This document shows, in pieces, positions 59,288 to 64,000 of a stretch of 64,000 nucleotides of DNA (position 1 is the first letter of the stretch; each line of letters starts with the position of its first letter). Location of the stretch: assembly GCA_035540955.1 (NCBI GenBank), contig DATLFP010000030.1:50256-114255 (forward strand), given 5' to 3'. The notes beneath the pieces are model-generated. The model was not told the DNA's origin and ran no database searches. It worked only from the letters and a program-made list of their open reading frames with translations. Position numbers and translations under genes: made by a program. Source of the DNA: DATLFP01 sp035540955 (lineage in GTDB: Bacteria > Actinomycetota > Acidimicrobiia > Acidimicrobiales > CADCSY01).

Positions 59288-61738
59288 CTACTCCAGCAGC
59301 TCGAGGGCGAACAGGTCTGCCACCCGCTCCTCGTCGTAGCCGAGGATCTCGGTCAGCACGGCGTGGGTGTCGTGCCCGTACGGCGGAGGGCTGCGATCGA
59401 CCCGGGCAGGCGTGCGCGAGAGACGAGCCCGCGAGCCCTCCAGGGTGATGGGGCCGAGCAGGGGATGATCCACCGAGACGAAGTGGCCCCGGTGCACGAG
59501 CTGGGGGTCGGCGACGCAGTCGGCGCTGCTGTGCACGGCGTGGGCGGCAATGCCCGCCGCCTGGAGGGCTTCCGCGGCGCTGCGGTCGTCCCGTTCGCGG
59601 GACCAGGCCGCGACGGCGTCGTCGATCGCCGCGGCGCGCGCCCGGCGGCCCGGCGCGGTCGCGAGCGCCGGGTCCTCGGCCAGGTCGGCGCGCCCGACGG
59701 CCCGGGCCAGGGCCGGCCACTGTGCGTCGGTGGCGCAGGCCACCGCGAGCCAGCGGTCCTCGCCCGCCGACGGGTACACGCCGTGCGGCGCCATCTCGGG
59801 ATCGGCGTTGCCCTGACGCCCGACCACGTGACCGTTCACGGTCCAGTCGAGCACGGCCGGGGCGAGGAAGTGGAGCGACGACTCGGCCTGGGAGAAGTCG
59901 ATGTGCTGGCCTTCTCCCGTACGGCGCTGGTGGTCGATCGCCGCGAGCAGGGCGCTCAGGCCGAAGCGGGGCGAGACGTAGTCGGTGTAGGCCCCGAAGG
60001 GACCGGCCGGCGCACGGTCGGCCCAGCCGGTGAGGTCGAAGAACCCCGTCACCGAAGCGGCCAGGTTGCCGTAGCCGGCGAAGTCGGCCAGCGGTCCCGT
60101 CTGACCCATCAAGCAGGACGAGAACATCACGATCCTGGGGTTGACCTCGCGCAGTCGCTCGTAGCCGAGGCCCCAGTCGCGCATGGCCCGCCGGGTGAAG
60201 GACTCGCACACGACGTCGGCCCACCGCACGAGGTCGAGGAGCACGTCGCGGGCTCGCGGGTGGGTGAGGTTGAGGGCCATCCCCAGCTTGCCGGCGTTCA
60301 AGTTCAGGTAGAGCCCGGACCGCTCGGGGTCGAGAGCGTTCTCGTAGAACGGCGTCATCGTGCGGGCGGCATCGACCTTGGTCTCGGACTCGACCCGCAC
60401 GACGGTGGCGCCGTGGTCGGCCAGCACGCGGGTGACCGCGGGCCCCGCCATCACCCAGCACAGGTCGAGGACCTTGAGCCCCTCCAGCGCCGGCCCCGCC
60501 GCCGGGCCGGTCCGGTCCGGCAGCGCCGCCGGTCGGCGGGGCGGCGCCGACAGCACCTCCTCGGTGTGCTCGCCGGCGAGCGCGGCGCGCCCGAGGCGGG
60601 GGAGCGGGGTGGCCGACATCGTGGCGAAGGGGCCGGGTGCCCGGACCGGCTCCGGCGACAGGGCCTCGTCGGTGACGGCGTCCCAGTAGTGCCGCGCCGA
60701 GAAGTGCTCATCGGCGACCACGTCGGCGATGCTGGCGACCGGCGCGACGAGCAGGCGGCGCTCCAGCGCGCCGGCCAGCAGCTGCGCCTTGGTCCTGGAG
60801 CGGCAGAACTCCTCCACGACGTGCTTGACCCGCTCGTACTCCTCGACGGGCTCCATCCCGAGCAGCAGCAGGACGGGGTACTCGACCCAGTTCTTGTCAC
60901 GGGTCGCCTCGTCGCAGAACCCCTCCTCGCAGACCCAGGACATGAACCGGTGGGTCACGGGGCCGACGGCGGCGCCGAACAGGAAGGTGATGGCCACGTA
61001 CCCGTCGGCGCAGGGCCACGCGAGCTGGATGTCGAGGGGCCCCAGGCGGACGCCGCCGGCGATGCGCTGGGGCGGCAGCGACTTGAACGGCTCCGCCAGC
61101 ACGAGCGACTGCGCGGCCTGCATGGATGCCTGCTGGGCCGACACGTCGACGTGCTGGCCCCGGCCCGAGCGGGCCCGCTCGGTGAGCGCGACGAGGGCGG
61201 CCCCGGCCGCCTCGGCGCCGGCGTGGTACCAGGCCTGGGGCGGCACGCTGATCCGCACGGGTGCCCGGTCGTCGTCGCCGGTGAGCACCAGCGCCATCGA
61301 GGACGCCCAGACGGTGAGATCCGTCGCCGCCCACCCCGCCTTCGGGCCGTCCTGGCCGAAGGCCGAGACCGACACGTACACCAGCGCGGGGTTCACCTCG
61401 GCCAGGTCGTCGAAGCCGAGTCCGAGCGCCGCCATGGTGCCGGGGTCCGACGACTCCACGAGGACGTCGGCCCCCCGCGCCAGGTCGACGAGGCGCGCAC
61501 GGTCGGCGGGGGACCCGGCCAGGTCGAGCACGACCGAGCGCTTCCCGCGGTTGACCGCCCAGTGCGACAGCGAGCGCTCGGGGTCGGGCGCGCCGCCGGC
61601 GAAGGGGCCCAGGCGGCGCGACGGCGAGCCCCCCGGCGGCTCCACCAGCACCACGTCGGCGCCCAGTCCGGCCAGGATGGCGCCCGCCATCTGGCCCCGC
61701 TCGTCGGACACGTCGAGGACGCGGTAGTGGCCGAGCAT
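59288..61738 (-). CDS. Double-length CaiB/BaiF CoA-transferase (tandem fusion)
   Basis: An 816-residue protein containing two full class III CoA-transferase domains, about 1-400 and 410-816. Each has its opening VLDVxxxxGQMAGAILA-/VLDLCWVMAGPAVTRVLA-like segment and a GRGQHVDVS-/GEGQHIDFS-like motif. In the second half the DYVSPRFG region carries the usual Asp; the first half has WYHAGAEAAG at that position and may be non-catalytic. ATG follows AGGGGGGAG by 4 bases, and the frame upstream belongs to the opposite strand's P450. Such fusions are seen for alpha-methylacyl-CoA racemase/transferase-like proteins; the activity is unknown. It is divergent from the P450 at 61853. Confidence 0.87.
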   Translation of the reverse strand: MLGHYRVLDVSDERGQMAGAILAGLGADVVLVEPPGGSPSRRLGPFAGGAPDPERSLSHWAVNRGKRSVVLDLAGSPADRARLVDLARGADVLVESSDPGTMAALGLGFDDLAEVNPALVYVSVSAFGQDGPKAGWAATDLTVWASSMALVLTGDDDRAPVRISVPPQAWYHAGAEAAGAALVALTERARSGRGQHVDVSAQQASMQAAQSLVLAEPFKSLPPQRIAGGVRLGPLDIQLAWPCADGYVAITFLFGAAVGPVTHRFMSWVCEEGFCDEATRDKNWVEYPVLLLLGMEPVEEYERVKHVVEEFCRSRTKAQLLAGALERRLLVAPVASIADVVADEHFSARHYWDAVTDEALSPEPVRAPGPFATMSATPLPRLGRAALAGEHTEEVLSAPPRRPAALPDRTGPAAGPALEGLKVLDLCWVMAGPAVTRVLADHGATVVRVESETKVDAARTMTPFYENALDPERSGLYLNLNAGKLGMALNLTHPRARDVLLDLVRWADVVCESFTRRAMRDWGLGYERLREVNPRIVMFSSCLMGQTGPLADFAGYGNLAASVTGFFDLTGWADRAPAGPFGAYTDYVSPRFGLSALLAAIDHQRRTGEGQHIDFSQAESSLHFLAPAVLDWTVNGHVVGRQGNADPEMAPHGVYPSAGEDRWLAVACATDAQWPALARAVGRADLAEDPALATAPGRRARAAAIDDAVAAWSRERDDRSAAEALQAAGIAAHAVHSSADCVADPQLVHRGHFVSVDHPLLGPITLEGSRARLSRTPARVDRSPPPYGHDTHAVLTEILGYDEERVADLFALELLE

Positions 61739-61852
61739 GGTCTCCCCCCTGGAGTGCTTCGGGCGACGCACGCTACCCGCCGACGACGCCGGGTGCTGGC
61801 AGGACCGGTCCGGTCGCTGCGCCGCGGCACGAGCCGATCCCGTTGGTGGATC

Positions 61853-63052
61853 ATGGCGGGCGTGGATGCCACCGCGATCGATCTGTCGGCCGGGCGCAGC
61901 TTCGAGCAGGGGTTCCCCCACGGGTGGTTCACGTGGCTGCGCCGCGAGCATCCCGTGTGGTGGCACCGGCCCACCGAGCACACGCCGGGCGGCGTCGGGT
62001 TCTGGGTCGTGAGCCGGTACCACGACGCGGTTGCCGTCATGCGCGACCCCGCCACGTTCTCCTCGGGTGAGGGTGGCACCGCCATCGACGACAGCCGGGG
62101 CGCCGGCATCAGCCTGAACCAGTCCGACGACCCGCAGCACTGGCGGCTGCGATCGCTCGTCAACCGCGGGTTCACCGCCCGCACCATCGGCGCGCTGGAG
62201 GACGACCTGCGGCGGCGGGCGCGCGAGATCGTCACCGGCCTGCCGGTGGGCGAGCCGTTCGACCTCGTCGGCGCCGTCGCCCAGGAGCTCCCGCTCCAGG
62301 CGATCTGCAGCATCCTCGGCGTTCCTCAGGAGGATCGGCGGCAGCTCGCCGCCATCGTCAACGAGGGCATCGAGGCCGACACCGGCCAGGTGCTGGGCGC
62401 CGACGCGCTCGACGCGCTCGGCGCGTACGGCGCGTCGCTCGTCGAGACGAAGCGGCGGCAGCCGGCCGACGACATCCTGTCGGTCATCGTGCACGCCGGC
62501 GACGAGGACACCGCACCGCTCACCGACCGCGAGCTCAAGGCGTTCTTCAACCTGCTGTTCCCCGCCGGGGCCGAGACGACGCGCGGCGCGATCGCCGGCG
62601 CGGTCCTCGCCTTCGTCGAGCGCCCGGACGAGCTCGACCGCCTGCGCGCCGATGCCGGGCTCATGAAGACCGCGGTCGAGGAGATCCTGCGGTGGACGAC
62701 GCCGTCGGCGTACAAGCGGCGCACCGCGACGCGCGACGTCGAGCTCGGCGGGGAGACCATCCGGGCCGGCGACAAGGTGACCTACTGGGAGATGTCGGCC
62801 AACCGCGACGAGGCGGTGTTCGCCGAGCCGTTCCGGTTCGACGTCGGTCGCGACCCCAACCCGCACGTGGCGTTCGGGCTCGGCAAGCACTTCTGTCTCG
62901 GCGCCAGCCTCGCCCGCCTCGAGATCCGGGTGATGGTCGAGGAGCTGTTCGCCGGCGTCGATCGGCTCGAGCTCGCCGGCCCACCGGTGTGGCCGAGGAA
63001 CAACCGGCTCGTCGGCGTGACGCACCTGCCGGTCATCGCCCACCTCACCTGA
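61853..63052 (+). CDS. Cytochrome P450
   Basis: A 399-residue P450 with I-helix FPAGAETTRG, ExxR (E-I-L-R) and heme loop FGLGKHFCLG with the cysteine near 348. The beginning (DLSAGRSFEQGFPHGWFTWLRREHPVWWHRP) and the segment GAETTRGAIAG are typical of the CYP125/CYP142-like steroid C26 hydroxylase neighbourhood, though subfamily assignment needs an alignment. ATG at 61853 is chosen; GTG 9 bases later is possible. A CMD gene follows 15 bases after its stop. None of the shared operators lies in its 114-bp upstream gap. Confidence 0.92.
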   Translation: MAGVDATAIDLSAGRSFEQGFPHGWFTWLRREHPVWWHRPTEHTPGGVGFWVVSRYHDAVAVMRDPATFSSGEGGTAIDDSRGAGISLNQSDDPQHWRLRSLVNRGFTARTIGALEDDLRRRAREIVTGLPVGEPFDLVGAVAQELPLQAICSILGVPQEDRRQLAAIVNEGIEADTGQVLGADALDALGAYGASLVETKRRQPADDILSVIVHAGDEDTAPLTDRELKAFFNLLFPAGAETTRGAIAGAVLAFVERPDELDRLRADAGLMKTAVEEILRWTTPSAYKRRTATRDVELGGETIRAGDKVTYWEMSANRDEAVFAEPFRFDVGRDPNPHVAFGLGKHFCLGASLARLEIRVMVEELFAGVDRLELAGPPVWPRNNRLVGVTHLPVIAHLT

Positions 63053-63067
63053 ACCAAGGAGACGACC

Positions 63068-63427
63068 ATGGACGACGAGTCCCGCGCCCGGGGTGTGGAG
63101 ATCTACAAGCGCCTCGGCCTGCCCCGGAGCGGCCCGGCCCTGCCCGACGCGTTCCGGGACATGACGATGGGCCACCTGTTCGGCGACGTCTGGTCGCGGC
63201 CGGGGCTCGAGCTGCGGGAGCGGTCGCTGGCGACGGTCACCACCCTCGCCGCCCTCGGGCGCGACGCCCAGCTGCGCATCCACCTGCGCGGGGCCCTCAA
63301 CCTCGGCATCACCCGCGACACGCTCGAGGAGCTGTTCCTGCACCTCGCCCACTACGCCGGCTGGCCGGTGGCGGTCTCCGCGCTGCAGGCGCTGGCCGAG
63401 GTCACCGCCGAGGACGAGCAGGGATGA
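63068..63427 (+). CDS. Carboxymuconolactone decarboxylase-family protein
   Basis: A 119-residue single CMD-fold protein with VWSRPGLELRERSLATVTTLAAL, RGALNLGITRDTLEELFLHLAHYAG and a conserved small-domain end. It lacks the CxxC of AhpD. ATG has AAGGAG upstream, and the stop overlaps the next ATG. It matches one half of the tandem CMD protein at 45555, especially the RPxLxxRxRSL and LxITRDxxEE segments. Its function may be decarboxylation of a lactone intermediate. Confidence 0.87.
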   Translation: MDDESRARGVEIYKRLGLPRSGPALPDAFRDMTMGHLFGDVWSRPGLELRERSLATVTTLAALGRDAQLRIHLRGALNLGITRDTLEELFLHLAHYAGWPVAVSALQALAEVTAEDEQG

Positions 63428-64000
63428 CCGACGGGGGAGCGCGCCAGGTCGGCTTCGTCGGCGTCGGCACCATGGGCAACCCGATGGCCGCCAACCTCCT
63501 CGCCGCCGGCCACCGCCTCACGGTGCACGACGTGCGCGCCGAGTCCGCCGCCAACCTCCTCGACGCCGGGGCGGCGTGGGCCGACAGCGCCCGGGCGGTG
63601 GCGGACGCCAGCGACGTCACGTTCCTGTCCCTGCCCAACCCGGCCGACGTCACCGAGGTCGTCACCGGCGCGGCCGGCGTGCTCGCTGGCGCGGCAGCGG
63701 GAACGACGATCGTCGACCTGTCCACGAACGCGCCGGAGGTGGTCAGGGCGCTGGCGGCGAGCGCCGCCGAGCGCGGCGTCGGCTTCCTCGACGCTCCCGT
63801 CTCCGGCGGCGTCGGCGGCGCCCGCAAGGGCTCGCTGGCGGTCATGGTCGGCGGCGACGCCGACGCGTACGCCGCCCAGCTCCCGCTGCTCGAGGTGATC
63901 GGCGACCGCGTGTTCCACGTCGGCGACGTCGGTGCCGGCAACGTGGTGAAGCTGCTGAACAACATGCTGTTCTTCGTGGGCCTGCTCGGCACCGTGGAGG
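63424..64000 (+). CDS. 3-hydroxyisobutyrate dehydrogenase-like protein (cut by window end)
   Basis: The first 192 residues of a beta-hydroxyacid dehydrogenase. They include the NAD(P) motif GFVGVGTMGNPMAANL, the substrate loop DAPVSGGVGGARKGSLAVMVGG and the catalytic Lys region GAGNVVKLLNNML. The family oxidises 3-hydroxyisobutyrate and similar acids; usual length is about 290 residues, so about 100 remain beyond the window. ATG overlaps the CMD stop (ATGA). Coupling to the P450 and CMD genes suggests a hydroxy-acid intermediate. Confidence 0.88.
   Translation, partial: MTDGGARQVGFVGVGTMGNPMAANLLAAGHRLTVHDVRAESAANLLDAGAAWADSARAVADASDVTFLSLPNPADVTEVVTGAAGVLAGAAAGTTIVDLSTNAPEVVRALAASAAERGVGFLDAPVSGGVGGARKGSLAVMVGGDADAYAAQLPLLEVIGDRVFHVGDVGAGNVVKLLNNMLFFVGLLGTVE

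Noticed and set aside
59198..61852. Plus-strand frame running into the P450 start
   Set aside because: It is antisense to the double CoA-transferase; the P450 homology begins only at the ATG at 61853.
61739..63352. Minus-strand extension of the CoA-transferase frame
   Set aside because: It is antisense to the P450, and the ATG at 61738 has a good ribosome site and the family start.
1..64000. tRNA, rRNA, CRISPR, insertion sequence or prophage features
   Set aside because: I saw no cloverleaf, regular direct-repeat array, transposase or phage protein; only the VapBC-like pair hints at mobile DNA.

Overview
The window is 64 kb of very GC-rich DNA with many GTG starts, dense 4-base stop/start overlaps and strong third-position GC bias. 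The gene mix is several cytochrome P450s, many acyl-CoA dehydrogenases, thiolase-like/DUF35 pairs, CaiB/BaiF CoA-transferases, ABC1/UbiB-family proteins, GTG-started TetR regulators and a cell-wall-binding-repeat protein. This points to a catabolically versatile actinobacterium, possibly of class Acidimicrobiia (inference; there is no rRNA or single-copy marker here to prove it). I saw no tRNA, rRNA, CRISPR array, insertion sequence or phage gene.

Layout. (1) 3-14588, plus strand: two branched-chain-amino-acid-type (Liv) ABC importers made of unusual fusion proteins (HMG, HM and FG), each with a membrane-anchored binding protein, plus a P450, a Baeyer-Villiger-type monooxygenase broken by a short insertion, and a secreted anchored protein. 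(2) 14543-23579, minus strand: two operons holding two paralogous TetR regulators, three ABC1/UbiB-family proteins (one a pseudokinase), a DUF2993-like protein, a ferritin-like protein, a small unknown protein and a P450. (3) 23618-30235: nitronate monooxygenase and two amidohydrolases, divergent from an acyl-CoA dehydrogenase and a P450. (4) 30196-43661: two thiolase-like/DUF35 modules (one with an adenylate kinase), a MarR/EmrB efflux pair, a decayed thiolase fragment, two more amidohydrolases, a dienelactone hydrolase, an SDR and a paired acyl-CoA dehydrogenase. (5) 43748-49146, minus: a VapBC-like toxin-antitoxin pair, a sulfotransferase, a duplicated CMD protein, an SDR and a second Baeyer-Villiger-type monooxygenase. 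(6) 49435-57464, plus: nine tightly packed genes from a metallo-beta-lactamase-fold hydrolase to a CitE/HpcH lyase, resembling a CoA-thioester pathway. (7) 57481-64000: a secreted cell-wall-binding metalloprotease-like protein, a double CoA-transferase, a P450, a CMD protein and a truncated 3-hydroxyisobutyrate dehydrogenase-like gene.

The unifying feature is a 26-bp operator, TGCGACA-N12-TGTCGCA, found in eight promoter regions with exactly the same spacing. It lies before the monooxygenase, the second importer operon, both ABC1/TetR operons, the amidohydrolase/acyl-CoA dehydrogenase divergon, both thiolase/DUF35 operons and the nine-gene pathway. The two TetR proteins encoded here have similar recognition helices and are the natural candidates to bind it. 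The parsimonious reading is one co-regulated system for uptake, oxygenation and CoA-dependent breakdown of a hydrophobic compound (steroid-, terpenoid- or branched-acid-like; substrate unknown). Several promoters look leaderless, with a TANNNT -10 box 6-8 bases before the start codon.
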